Positions 6,264 through 14,361 are shown, counted from the first letter of the stretch. The stretch is 48,545 bases of DNA from Bradyrhizobium sp. YR681 (GCF_000282615.1 NZ_AKIY01000283.1:1-48545), one strand, 5' to 3'. Program-made: numbers and translations. The notes: a model not told the origin generated them from the letters alone.

Positions 6264-7136
6264 ATGCTCGACCCCGTCTCCCGCGTCCGCCGCTTCAACC
6301 GTGCCGTCACCTCCGCCGTCGGCGCGCTCGACACCTCGTTCCTCGGGCGCGGGCGGCCGCTCGGCGCCGCGCGCGTGCTCAATGCGATCGGGCACGGGCG
6401 AACGGATGTCGCTGACATCCGCGACTATCTCGGTCTCGATTCCGGCCTGATGAGCCGCCTGCTCCGCAGCCTCGAGGACGAAGGCGTGGTCGAGACCCAT
6501 GCGCATGAAGACGATGCGCGCCGCCGCGTGGCAAAATTGACGCGTACCGGCCGGCGCGAGTTCGCGGCCTATGAAGCGCTCTCGAACGCGCAGGCCGAGA
6601 GCTTTCTTGCCAAACATTCGCAGCGCGATGCGCTGCTGGCGGCAATGGACATGATCGCCTCCGCGCTGACGCGTGAGCGCGTCGCGCTCACAGAGATGGA
6701 CCCGCAGAGTGATGAGGCGCGCTACTGCCTCGGCGAGTACTACGCCGAGCTCGGCCGCCGCTTCAAACAGGGTTTTGACGTTTCCCTGTCGAGAGATCCT
6801 GACGCCAAGGACATGCGACGCCCGCGCGGCACCTTCATCGTCGCGATGTCGGACACGCTGCCGATCGGATGCGTCGGCCTGAAGGGAACCGATCACGGCT
6901 ACGCCGAGATCAAGCGGCTCTGGGTTGCGCCTGCCGCGCGCGGCCTGCGGCTTGGCCGGCGCCTGATGGATGCGACCGAGGACGCCGCGCGCCGGCTCGG
7001 CATCGCGCTGCTGCGGCTCGACACCAACAGCGCGCTGCCCGAGGCCGGCCAGCTCTACCGCACCACCGGCTGGCGCGAGATTCCCCGCTTCAACGACGAT
7101 CCCTATCCGGATTTGTTCTTCGAAAAGCAGCTTTGA
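6264..7136 (+). CDS. MarR-type regulator fused to a GNAT acetyltransferase domain
   Basis: A 290-residue two-domain protein. Residues about 30-100 form a MarR winged helix (D-I-R-D-Y-L-G-L-D-S-G-L-M-S-R-L-L-R-S-L-E, then a D-D-A-R-R-R-V-A wing). Residues about 145-290 form a GNAT fold with the acetyl-CoA loop A-R-G-L-R-L-G-R-R-L and the terminal L-Y-R-T-T-G-W-R-E-I. Such fusions probably couple acetylation of a small molecule to transcriptional control, but few are characterised. A palindrome abuts the start codon, suggesting autoregulation. The gene is alone, and the downstream NTF2-like gene starts 68 bp later on the same strand. Confidence 0.88.
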   Translation: MLDPVSRVRRFNRAVTSAVGALDTSFLGRGRPLGAARVLNAIGHGRTDVADIRDYLGLDSGLMSRLLRSLEDEGVVETHAHEDDARRRVAKLTRTGRREFAAYEALSNAQAESFLAKHSQRDALLAAMDMIASALTRERVALTEMDPQSDEARYCLGEYYAELGRRFKQGFDVSLSRDPDAKDMRRPRGTFIVAMSDTLPIGCVGLKGTDHGYAEIKRLWVAPAARGLRLGRRLMDATEDAARRLGIALLRLDTNSALPEAGQLYRTTGWREIPRFNDDPYPDLFFEKQL

Positions 7137-7204
7137 GCTGAGCCCGTCTGCCCGCTTCCACGTTATCATCGAAGCCTCGTCGTCGAGGCCCCGGGAGCTT
7201 CGGT

Positions 7205-7591
7205 ATGACCAAAGACGATCTCGCTGACATCTACCGCGCCTACATCGCCTGCCTGAACAGGCAGGATTGGCCGGCGCTCGCGGAGTTCGTGCATGACGAC
7301 GTCGCACACAACGCGCGGGCGCTTGGGCTATCCGGTTATCGCGCGATGCTGGAGCAGGATTTTCGCGAAATTCCGGATTTGCAGTTCAACATCGCGCTGC
7401 TGATTGCCGATCCGCCCCGGATCGCAGCCCGGCTGAAATTCGATTGTTCACCGATCGGAACGTTTCTGGGCCTCGCCGTGAATGGAAAGCGCGTGTCGTT
7501 CTGCGAGAACGTGTTCTACGAGTTCCACGACGGAAGGATCCGGCAGGTGTGGTCGATCGTCGACAAGGCCGCGATCGAGACGCAGCTCTAG
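7205..7591 (+). CDS. SnoaL/NTF2-like ester-cyclase-type protein
   Basis: A 128-residue NTF2-like cone fold. It has the N-terminal helix Y-R-A-Y-I-A-C-L-N-R-Q-D-W, F-V-H-D-D-V-A-H-N, the Y-R-A-M-L-E-Q-D-F helix and the C-terminal strands F-C-E-N-V-F-Y-E-F-H-D-G-R-I-R-Q-V-W-S-I-V-D-K. This matches SnoaL-like polyketide-cyclase relatives, whose substrates in rhizobia are unknown. GGGAG sits 7 nt before the ATG. The stop codon overlaps the end of the convergent EamA gene by 4 bp. Confidence 0.85.
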   Translation: MTKDDLADIYRAYIACLNRQDWPALAEFVHDDVAHNARALGLSGYRAMLEQDFREIPDLQFNIALLIADPPRIAARLKFDCSPIGTFLGLAVNGKRVSFCENVFYEFHDGRIRQVWSIVDKAAIETQL

Positions 7592-8535
7592 CGGGCGACG
7601 AGTTGGACCGACCACGATTTCTTTGCCCCTGCCTGCGATCGGCTTCGGGCGAAAAGCAAGCCCGCGACCGAGGCAACGACCAATGCCGCACCGGCCAGCA
7701 TCCATGCCGACGGCGTCTCGCCGAGAAACGCCCAGCCAAGCAGCACCGCGATGATCGGGTTGACGAAAGTGTAGGTCGCGACCAGCGTCGCCGGCACCTG
7801 CTTGAGCAGCCAGCCATAGGCTGCGAACGCGACGACAGTTCCCATCAGCGTCAGGTAGGCCCAGCCTGCGATCGACACGGCCGAAACGTCGCGCAAGGAC
7901 AGGCCGCTGAATTCACCGCGGGCTGCGCCGACAGCCAGCAGCACCACGCCGCCGGCAAGCAGTTCCAGGCCGGACAGCGCGACAGGCGAGAACGTTCCGG
8001 AATGGCGCTCGGATATGAAGGTGCCGGCGGCCCAGGACAGCGCAGCACCAAGCAGCAGAAAGACGTCGCTCGCGCGCAGGCCGCCGCTGCCGGCAGACGC
8101 TTCGTGAGACGCGATCAGGGCGACACCCGCGATACCGGGAACGAGGAACGCAATGGTCTTCCATGTCGGCCGCTCACTGCCGGGAAAGATCAGCTGCAAC
8201 AGCACGATCCAGAGCGGAATTGTTGCGAGCAGCACGGCTGCAAGCCCCGAATGCACGCGCTGCTGCGCGAAGGCGAGCACGCCGTGGCATCCGACGAAGA
8301 AGAGCACGCCGCAAATCACGGCGACAACGCCGATGGCTCGCGGCGGCGAAGACGCACCACCGAGGCGCGCTGCCCCGTAGAGAATCGCGCCGCCGGTCAG
8401 GCAGCGCGCCGCCATCAGCGTGAATGGCGGCATCGATTGCAGCGCCAGCGCGAGTGCAAGATAGGTCGAGCCCCAGACGATGTAGATGGCGGCAAACGCC
8501 GCGACGATCGCCAAATGCGCCCTTGAAAGTGCCAT
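7588..8535 (-). CDS. EamA-family (drug/metabolite) exporter
   Basis: A 315-residue inner-membrane protein with ten predicted hydrophobic segments in two EamA repeats. The opening I-Y-I-V-W-G-S-T-Y-L-A and the second-repeat tail Y-T-F-V-N-P-I-I-A-V-L-L-G-W-A-F-L-G-E are family hallmarks. Relatives export amino acids or metabolites (YedA/RhtA-like). It diverges from the CGNR regulator gene at 8589 across 53 bp that contain an inverted repeat, so control by that regulator is likely. The C-terminus is basic and cytoplasmic. The substrate cannot be told. Confidence 0.9.
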   Translation of the reverse strand: MALSRAHLAIVAAFAAIYIVWGSTYLALALALQSMPPFTLMAARCLTGGAILYGAARLGGASSPPRAIGVVAVICGVLFFVGCHGVLAFAQQRVHSGLAAVLLATIPLWIVLLQLIFPGSERPTWKTIAFLVPGIAGVALIASHEASAGSGGLRASDVFLLLGAALSWAAGTFISERHSGTFSPVALSGLELLAGGVVLLAVGAARGEFSGLSLRDVSAVSIAGWAYLTLMGTVVAFAAYGWLLKQVPATLVATYTFVNPIIAVLLGWAFLGETPSAWMLAGAALVVASVAGLLFARSRSQAGAKKSWSVQLVAR

Positions 8536-8543
8536 GCTGATCT

Positions 8544-8564
8544 CATAACCTGTTATGTGGTTAT
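8544..8564. promoter_or_regulatory. Candidate operator between EamA exporter and CGNR regulator
   Basis: CATAAC-CT-GTTATG (8544-8557) is a perfect 6-bp inverted repeat, and a further GGTTAT (8559-8564) repeats the right arm. It lies 9 bp upstream of the exporter ATG in the 53-bp divergent gap, so it could serve both promoters. Confidence 0.6.
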
Positions 8565-8588
8565 ATCGATCAATCGCACCGGTGCGCT

Positions 8589-9221
8589 TTGGGTTCCCGA
8601 AAAATCGACAGTTCCCCGGATAAAGACGACGGCGAGGAGCTGGCGATCCGCCTCGTCAACACGGCGGCATGGCGGCTGCGCGATCCATCCGAGGAACGGC
8701 TTGCCGACGCCGACGCGCTGCTTGTGTGGCTCGGCGAAAACGGAGTTGGCGGCGCACGCGATCTGAAACGCATCCGCACGGCCTGGCAAAACGATGCGAG
8801 ACTTGGCGAGGCCGTGTATCGCGAGGCGATCGTTCTGCGCGAAGCCATCTACGACATCCTTGTCGCCCGGATCAAACGGCATGCGCCTCCCGCCGCGGCG
8901 CTGAAGGCCTTCAACCGGATGCTCACGCAGTCGATGCCGGCGGCGACGCTCACCTCGGACAGGAGCGACCTGCGATGGGAACTACAGAGCCCGGGAGACG
9001 GGCAGGATTTGCTGAAACCGGTGATCACATCGGCCGCGGCGCTGATGACGGGGCCGCGGGCACGGCGCGTGAAGCAATGCCAGGACGATCGCGGCTGCGG
9101 CTGGCTGTTCGTCGACGAGAGCCGCGCACAGAACCGGCGCTGGTGCGCGATGGGCGATTGCGGCAATCGCGCGAAGGCGCACCGGCATTATCAACGGACG
9201 CGACAGCAAGCGCGCACCTGA
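8589..9221 (+). CDS. CGNR zinc-finger/ABATE-domain regulator (TTG start)
   Basis: A 210-residue protein with an N-terminal ABATE (stress-induced) domain (E-L-A-I-R-L-V-N-T-A-A-W-R-L-R-D-P, then R-E-A-I-Y-D-I-L) and a C-terminal zinc finger. The finger reads C-Q-D-D-R-G-C-G-W-L-F-V-D-E-S, then R-R-W-C-A-M-G-D-C-G-N-R-A-K, the last containing the CGNR signature. No ATG or GTG precedes the conserved part in frame, so TTG at 8589 is the likely start. Family members are treated as putative regulators. The divergent exporter and shared palindrome make that gene the obvious target. The stop is 4 bp from the end of the convergent MFS gene. Confidence 0.85.
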   Translation: MGSRKIDSSPDKDDGEELAIRLVNTAAWRLRDPSEERLADADALLVWLGENGVGGARDLKRIRTAWQNDARLGEAVYREAIVLREAIYDILVARIKRHAPPAAALKAFNRMLTQSMPAATLTSDRSDLRWELQSPGDGQDLLKPVITSAAALMTGPRARRVKQCQDDRGCGWLFVDESRAQNRRWCAMGDCGNRAKAHRHYQRTRQQART

Positions 9222-9225
9222 CGGC

Positions 9226-10446
9226 TTACGCCGCCACGGGCGCCGCCTCCCCTTGCGGCTTGGCAAAGGGGCGGAAGCTCATCGCCATCAGGAACGCACC
9301 CAGGCCCATCGCCCAGGAGGCGATGTAGAGCCAGGCGTAGCTGGAGAACGCGTCGTAGATCAGGCCGCCGGCCAGTGGGCCCGTGGCCATGCCGAGGCTG
9401 CCGGCCATTGCGGTGCCGCCGATCACCGTGCCCATCATCTTCAGGGGAAAGTTCTCGCGGATCAGCACGGCATAGAGCGGCATGGTGCCGGCATAGATGA
9501 AGCCGAATACGGCGCCGACCGCATAGAAGGTCGCAAGCTGATGCGCGAAGACATAGGCGAGCGCGCCGAACGCCTGGAGCAGCAGGCCCGAGACCAGCAC
9601 GCGCTTGGCACCGAAACGGTCGCCCATCAGGCCGAAGGCGATGCGTCCGCCGAGGCCGGCAAACCCCTCGATGCTGTAGATCGTTACCGCCGCGACCAGC
9701 GGAATGCCGCAGCTCACGGCATAGCTGACGGTGTGGATGATCGGGCCGGAATGGGTGGCGCAGCAGAAGAAATTCGTGGCGAGCAGGATGAGGAATTGCG
9801 GCGAGCGCAGCGCCTCGCCCATCGACATCTCGCTCTGCGCGGCCCCCTCGCCCACGGGCGCCGTCGCCGCGTTTGTGAGCGCGGGCGGACGGCGCACCAG
9901 GAACGAGACCGGAATCATGATGGCGCCGACCACGAGCGCGATGATCTGCATCGAGGTGCGCCAGTCATGGCCGGAGACGAGCCAGGCTGCAAGCGGCGCC
10001 ATCGTCATCGGCGCCATGCCCATGCCGGCTGAGACCAGTGACACGGCAAGGCTGCGATGGGTGTCGAACCAGCCGGTCACCGTCGCCATCATCGGCGCGA
10101 AGATCGCGGCGCAGGAGGCGCCGGTGAGCAGGCCGAACACGAACTGGAATACGATCAGCGAGGTCGCATGGCTCGCCGCGAACAGGCTGAGCGCCAGCAC
10201 GATCGAGCCCGTCAGCACCACCGGCCGCGGCCCGAACCTGTCGCTCAGCGTACCCCAGGCCATGCTGGTGACGGCCATCGCCAGAAAGCCGATCGTCATC
10301 GCGCTGGAGATGCCGGTCACCGACCAGCCGGTGTCTTTCGTGATCGGCTGCAGGAACACCGGCAGCGAAAACATGCCGCCGATCGCGACGCACCCAAGCA
10401 GGCCGCCGGCGGCGACGATCACCCAGCGATAGGGGGAAGCTTTCAT
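9226..10446 (-). CDS. MFS transporter (MCT/oxalate-formate antiporter-like)
   Basis: A 406-residue major facilitator with twelve hydrophobic segments. Loop 2-3 carries the signature W-G-T-L-S-D-R-F-G-P-R-P and loop 8-9 the related G-L-M-G-D-R-F-G-A-K-R. The pattern and length match monocarboxylate/oxalate-formate antiporter-type carriers (P-I-T-K-D-T-G-W-S near the first loop is typical). It likely moves a small organic acid across the inner membrane. Single gene, with about 94 bp between its start and the 3' end of the methyltransferase gene upstream. Confidence 0.9.
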   Translation of the reverse strand: MKASPYRWVIVAAGGLLGCVAIGGMFSLPVFLQPITKDTGWSVTGISSAMTIGFLAMAVTSMAWGTLSDRFGPRPVVLTGSIVLALSLFAASHATSLIVFQFVFGLLTGASCAAIFAPMMATVTGWFDTHRSLAVSLVSAGMGMAPMTMAPLAAWLVSGHDWRTSMQIIALVVGAIMIPVSFLVRRPPALTNAATAPVGEGAAQSEMSMGEALRSPQFLILLATNFFCCATHSGPIIHTVSYAVSCGIPLVAAVTIYSIEGFAGLGGRIAFGLMGDRFGAKRVLVSGLLLQAFGALAYVFAHQLATFYAVGAVFGFIYAGTMPLYAVLIRENFPLKMMGTVIGGTAMAGSLGMATGPLAGGLIYDAFSSYAWLYIASWAMGLGAFLMAMSFRPFAKPQGEAAPVAA

Positions 10447-10540
10447 TGTGGTCTCCCGTCAGGTCTGTCTGGGTGGAAGACGAATGGGAACAGCGCGGGC
10501 CGACAGGTCCATGGCTGGCATGGACGATTTTTTCGAAGTT

Positions 10541-11266
10541 TCACTCAGGCGGCTTCCGGCCCGCAACCCCGGTGGCGCAGCCGAAGAAGTATTTTGACTG
10601 CTCCACCTCCAGTCCACGGCTGCGGAGCATGGCCGCAATCCCGGCGGTACTGCCAAAATTCGTGCTGTAGGTGCCGATCATCGCGAAGTCCTGCGCGCCG
10701 CGCAGAAAGATCCGCTCGACCAGCGGCAGCATCACCTTGAGATGGAACAGGTACAGCGGCCGCAACCACCAGCCCTTCGGATCGGACGCCTCGATCATCG
10801 AGAACACACCGCCGGGCTTCAGCACGCGCGCGATCAGCGCGGCGAGCTGGGCATGCTGCTCGGGCTTGAAGGTCTTCAGGCCGAAGGTCGAGATCACGAA
10901 ATCCGCGCTCTCCGGCGGCAGATCGCTCGCCAGCACGTTGTCCTCGATGAACGCGATTCGATGGGCGCGATGCGCGTGAAGCCGTTCCATGGCACGACGA
11001 TGCATGCCGGAGGAAATATCGACCGCCGTGATCGCGTCGATATCGCCAAAACGCTTCAGCAGATGCGGCCAGGCTTCTCCGGTCCCCGCCATCAGATCAT
11101 AGCCGCGCGCCCCGCCCGGCTTTGGCGCCGGCATCGCCGCCACGCATTGCCGGCGCCAGCGCTCGGTGAACCCCATCGAGCAGATCAGGCTGAAGGTGAT
11201 GTAGCGATCCGAGCAACGGTCGAACACGTCCTTCACGAAGGCGGGGTCGTAGATGTCCCTGTCCAT
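10541..11266 (-). CDS. UbiE/COQ5-like class I SAM-dependent methyltransferase
   Basis: A 241-residue methyltransferase. The start M-D-R-D-I-Y-D-P-A-F at 11266 is 4 bp after the stop of the esterase gene. Y-D-L-M-A-G-T-G-E-A-W is the SAM-binding loop, followed by A-V-D-I-S-S-G-M (acidic motif), D-F-V-I-S-T-F-G-L-K and the L-K-P-G-G-V-F-S-M-I-E strand. F-D-R-C-S-D-R-Y and the later L-Y-L-F-H-L-K-V-M-L-P resemble the UbiE branch, but the core ubiquinone enzyme is normally longer and encoded elsewhere, so another substrate is likely. Translationally coupled to the upstream hydrolase. Confidence 0.85.
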   Translation of the reverse strand: MDRDIYDPAFVKDVFDRCSDRYITFSLICSMGFTERWRRQCVAAMPAPKPGGARGYDLMAGTGEAWPHLLKRFGDIDAITAVDISSGMHRRAMERLHAHRAHRIAFIEDNVLASDLPPESADFVISTFGLKTFKPEQHAQLAALIARVLKPGGVFSMIEASDPKGWWLRPLYLFHLKVMLPLVERIFLRGAQDFAMIGTYSTNFGSTAGIAAMLRSRGLEVEQSKYFFGCATGVAGRKPPE

Positions 11267-11270
11267 GTCG

Positions 11271-12287
11271 CTAGTTCGCCAGCCCCTGCTTCTCGATCCA
11301 GTCGTTGACGAGCCTCGCGACATCGTCCGAGTTGCGGTCCATCATCATCATGTGGGTGTTGCCCTTGATCCCCATCTTCGGCAGCTCGAACGTATCGACC
11401 TTGCCGCCGGCGGCCGCAACCGCCTGCCCCCATTTGGTCGGATTGACCACGATCTTGGACCACACCGGGACCTTGTCGAGGAAATCGCCCCACACGATCA
11501 GATGCGGCACGCCCTTGAGCTTTGCGGCATCGGCCTTGGCGGCATCAGGCGCTCCCGACGGCTCGATCGCGATCAGCGCCTTCACCTTGTCGGGCGCATT
11601 CAGCGCCGCAGTGAAGCCGAAATTGCCGCCCTGGCTGTGCACCAGGATGATGCAGGGGCACACTTTCTGCACCAGCGCGTCATAGGCTTTTTGCGTGGCA
11701 GCGTCATTGGTAGCCCAGCGCGGAATACCCTGCTTGGCGAACTGGTCGAACGCCTCGATCGGGAATTGCTCGCCCTCGAACGCATCGCGCTTGCCGCCGA
11801 CCTCGTAAGCAGGCCCGATCCGGAACAGCTCCCAGGCCTCCTTCTTCGGCCGGAAGAACGGCTCGCTCTTGAAGATTTCAGGATAGCGCGCCCATGAGGC
11901 GCGGCCGCGCTCGACCGCATCGGAGACGTAGACGTCGTAGCCGGCATTGAGGAAGAACTGCTGCCAGCCCGGCTTGCCGTCAGGCTTGGTCTCCCACGTC
12001 ACGCCCGAGAGCCCGCCGCCATGCCAGAGCAGCAGCGGCAGCTTTGACTTGGGCTGAGCCTGCTTGACGAACTGGACGTACATCTGCTCGACCTCGAACT
12101 CGCCGTTCGGATCGACCTTGATCGGCGGGGCGCCGGGCGAGAACACGATCTCCTTCGACGGCAGGCCGCTCAAGGTTTCGGTGTGGCCGCCGACGTGGAA
12201 GCTGCCGACTTCCTTGACGAGATAGTCGGCCGCGGCGGGCGTTGCCGCTGCAAGGGTTGCCGCCACTGCGATCGCCAGTCCGCGCAT
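11271..12287 (-). CDS. Secreted alpha/beta-hydrolase (esterase)
   Basis: A 338-residue periplasmic hydrolase. The N-terminus is a signal peptide (M-R-G-L-A-I-A-V-A-A-T-L-A-A-A-T, cleavage near A-A-A-D). W-H-G-G-G provides the oxyanion-hole region, and the nucleophile elbow is H-S-Q-G-G. The C-terminal catalytic His is probably in G-N-T-H-M-M-M-M-D. The mid-length insert and the acidic V-W-G-D-F strand fit fungal-type esterase homologues common in rhizobia. It precedes the UbiE-like methyltransferase by 4 bp, forming a two-gene operon. The substrate is unknown. Confidence 0.88.
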   Translation of the reverse strand: MRGLAIAVAATLAAATPAAADYLVKEVGSFHVGGHTETLSGLPSKEIVFSPGAPPIKVDPNGEFEVEQMYVQFVKQAQPKSKLPLLLWHGGGLSGVTWETKPDGKPGWQQFFLNAGYDVYVSDAVERGRASWARYPEIFKSEPFFRPKKEAWELFRIGPAYEVGGKRDAFEGEQFPIEAFDQFAKQGIPRWATNDAATQKAYDALVQKVCPCIILVHSQGGNFGFTAALNAPDKVKALIAIEPSGAPDAAKADAAKLKGVPHLIVWGDFLDKVPVWSKIVVNPTKWGQAVAAAGGKVDTFELPKMGIKGNTHMMMMDRNSDDVARLVNDWIEKQGLAN

Positions 12288-12396
12288 GAAGTTGGTCCTC
12301 CCGGATGCTTGTTGTTGGCCGCATTGTTAGGCCAGGCGCCGATGCAGGGCAAATTCGGAGATGTCCTTCCGACAAGATTTGCGGAAACGCCCCGCG

Positions 12397-12987
12397 TCAG
12401 CCCAATTGGGCCCGCCCGGCGCGCTGACGCCATTCGCTGACGGCAAGCCAGATCGCCGAGACCAGGAAGTAGACCGCGCCGACGGCGGCATAACCGGTGA
12501 CGGTCGCAATCGACGGTACAGCGGGCGTCGACGCCTGAAAGACGAAGAAGCCGCCGGCCAGGGCCGATTGGCCGCCGCTGAGCACCATGGCCCATTGCGC
12601 GCCAAAACTCTTCCAGCGCCGGATCGCCGTGCCCAGTTGAAGCAATCCGGACAGGATCGCCCAGATCCCGAACACGGCGAGCACAAGGTTCATGCTCACG
12701 TGCAGGGCGATGAGGACCGCGACGGCGGTCGCGAGGCTGACGAGGGCGTTGAGTGCCTGCGTGCGATTCTGGTTCAAGCCGCCGCTGCGCAAGCCGTCCA
12801 CGACATTCGCAGCCGCATCCCAGGCGGGATAGAGGACGAGCAAGGCGCCCGCGATGGCCGACGACGGCCCGACGGCAAAGGCGGCAACGACCCAGGCGAC
12901 GGAGAACGCCGCCCGGATGAAGTAGTACTGCCTCAGCCATCGCTCGCGATCGGCAGCAACGCGATTCAATCGATCATGGGTCATCAT
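12397..12987 (-). CDS. DUF308/HdeD-like membrane protein
   Basis: A 196-residue inner-membrane protein with about six hydrophobic segments, a basic amphipathic N-terminus (R-L-N-R-V-A-A-D-R-E-R-W-L-R-Q) and a short basic C-terminus. The middle (G-I-W-A-I-L-S-G-L-L-Q-L-G-T-A-I-R-R-W-K) is typical of the DUF308/HdeD family, with roles inferred in acid or membrane stress. AAGGAGAGA precedes ATG-ATG at 12987. A palindrome at 12996-13011 matches the one before the downstream-encoded TetR, so it is very likely a target of that repressor. Confidence 0.78.
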   Translation of the reverse strand: MMTHDRLNRVAADRERWLRQYYFIRAAFSVAWVVAAFAVGPSSAIAGALLVLYPAWDAAANVVDGLRSGGLNQNRTQALNALVSLATAVAVLIALHVSMNLVLAVFGIWAILSGLLQLGTAIRRWKSFGAQWAMVLSGGQSALAGGFFVFQASTPAVPSIATVTGYAAVGAVYFLVSAIWLAVSEWRQRAGRAQLG

Positions 12988-12995
12988 TCTCTCCT

Positions 12996-13011
12996 TACCT
13001 ACTAGTTGGTA
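12996..13011. promoter_or_regulatory. TetR operator before the DUF308-like gene
   Basis: TACCTACTAGTTGGTA is a 16-bp palindrome with one mismatched pair and a CTAG centre. It differs from the box at 13676-13691 at only two positions. It ends 9 bp upstream of the membrane protein ATG. Confidence 0.75.
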
Positions 13012-13079
13012 GATTACGTGCTACAGGTTGCCCTCGCCCGCACGCTCGCCTGCGGGCGTTGTCGTCTCGCCGGTGTCGC

Positions 13080-13664
13080 TCAGTGCTTGGCGGCCAGCCG
13101 CTCCAGCAGCGGGGTCGTGATCACGGCGAACATCTTGGGATCGCCATAGGCGCGCGCCGACAGCATCGCACCGTGAACCGTCGCCATGAAACCTTCAGCC
13201 TCGACCCGGGCCGTGCCGGAGAATTTGAGCCGCCCTTTCCGCTTGCCGCGCTCCATCACCGAATTCAGCCACGAAGCAAGCGACCGGAAATGCGCGCGGA
13301 CCTCGAGCGCCACCTCCTCCGGCAGGATCGGAAGCTCGCTGGCCAGCAGCGCACAGACGCAGAACGGCGCCATCGCATCGCTAATACACGCCTCCCAATA
13401 TCCGACGTAGCTTTTGAGCTGGTCGCGCGGATCGGGGATATTGCGCTCAAGCGCCGCCAGTCCCGCCTCGGCTTCCGCGCGGTAACGCGACACGAGGGTG
13501 CGGACCAGATCGACCTTGCTGGCGAAATGGTGGTGGATGCTCGGCTTGCGGATGCCGACGACGTCGGCGATATCCGCGTAGCTGAAGCCGTTGTAGCCGC
13601 CCGCAATGATCAGACTGCGCGCGCAGGCCAGGATGTCGTCGGCGGTCGAGGAAACATTGGTCAT
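13080..13664 (-). CDS. TetR-family repressor
   Basis: A 194-residue TetR regulator. The helix-turn-helix is at residues about 10-56: I-L-A-C-A-R-S-L-I-I-A-G-G-Y-N-G-F-S-Y, then I-A-D-V-V-G-I-R-K-P-S-I-H-H-H-F-A-S-K-V-D-L-V. The C-terminal ligand domain contains two Cys in F-C-V-C-A-L-L-A. The ATG at 13664 is used because the upstream in-frame codons run through the operator. Matching operators lie in its own promoter (13676) and before the neighbouring membrane protein gene (12996), so it probably represses itself and that gene. The box may also affect the divergent deformylase-like gene at 13742. Confidence 0.9.
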   Translation of the reverse strand: MTNVSSTADDILACARSLIIAGGYNGFSYADIADVVGIRKPSIHHHFASKVDLVRTLVSRYRAEAEAGLAALERNIPDPRDQLKSYVGYWEACISDAMAPFCVCALLASELPILPEEVALEVRAHFRSLASWLNSVMERGKRKGRLKFSGTARVEAEGFMATVHGAMLSARAYGDPKMFAVITTPLLERLAAKH

Positions 13665-13675
13665 GGACGTCGAGT

Positions 13676-13691
13676 TACCTTCTAGTAGGTA
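13676..13691. promoter_or_regulatory. TetR operator in its own promoter
   Basis: TACCTTCTAGTAGGTA, a 16-bp palindrome with one mismatched pair, lies 11 bp upstream of the tetR ATG and 50 bp upstream of the divergent deformylase-like ATG. With the box at 12996 it gives the consensus TACCTWCTAGTWGGTA. Confidence 0.75.
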
Positions 13692-13741
13692 GGCCGTCAA
13701 TAACGGGTGCTTCAACCATCCGTGAGTGGTAGGAGCCGCGC

Positions 13742-14239
13742 ATGACCATTCGCCCGATCGTCCGCTATCCCGACCGCCGGCTCGCCATGCCCGCCCGTCC
13801 CGTCACCGTCTTCGACGACGCACTTCGCGAGCTCGCAACCGATTTGCTCGACACCATGCGCGCCGCGCCCGGCATCGGCATCACCGCGCCGCATATCGGC
13901 GTGCCCCTGCGCGTCGTCGTGCTCGAGCTCGACCCGAAGGACGGCGCGCAGACCTACGTCAATCCGGAGATCGAATGGGCCTCGCCCGAGACGATCATGC
14001 ACCGCGAGGGCAGCGTCTCCATGCCAGGGGTCAACGACGAGGTGCAGCGCCACGCCCGCGTGCGGATCAGCTATCGGGATCTCGACGGCAACATGCAGAG
14101 CGAAGAATCGGAAGCGTTGCGTGCCGTCTGCCACCAGCACGAGATCGACCAGCTCGACGGCATGTTCTGGATCCAGCGGCTGTCGCGGCTGAAGCGGGAG
14201 CGGCTGGTGAAGAAGTATGAGAAGATGTCGCGGACCTAG
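13742..14239 (+). CDS. Degenerate peptide deformylase-like protein
   Basis: A 165-residue protein of the deformylase fold, with all three motifs recognisable and each altered at a key residue. Motif 1 reads G-I-G-I-T-A-P-H (residues 44-51; the conserved Gln is His51). Motif 2 reads E-G-S-V-S-M-P (89-95; the metal-binding Cys is Ser91). Motif 3 reads H-E-I-D-Q (133-137; the third metal ligand His is Gln137). His133 and Glu134 remain. Two of three metal ligands are therefore gone and normal deformylase activity is unlikely. The frame is intact with AGGAG before the ATG, so the gene seems maintained for another role. It diverges from tetR. Confidence 0.88.
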   Translation: MTIRPIVRYPDRRLAMPARPVTVFDDALRELATDLLDTMRAAPGIGITAPHIGVPLRVVVLELDPKDGAQTYVNPEIEWASPETIMHREGSVSMPGVNDEVQRHARVRISYRDLDGNMQSEESEALRAVCHQHEIDQLDGMFWIQRLSRLKRERLVKKYEKMSRT

Positions 14240-14361
14240 GGCGGATTGGCGAAGCGCAATACGCCCTCCACCGGCGCGACGGGAAAAACGATAAATTGCG
14301 CCAACGGCCTCCGCTTTCGCATAGCCGCTGGCGCCACTTGACGCCTCGCCCCCCGCTCAGA

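Noticed and set aside
6168..7307. A 379-codon minus-strand frame across the MarR-GNAT gene
   Set aside because: Arg/Ala-rich shadow without motifs; the plus frame has clear winged-helix and GNAT motifs.
12361..13005. Plus-strand frame opposite the DUF308-like gene
   Set aside because: Hydrophilic Arg/Asp/Gly-rich; the minus strand gives a membrane protein with a good ribosome site and an operator.
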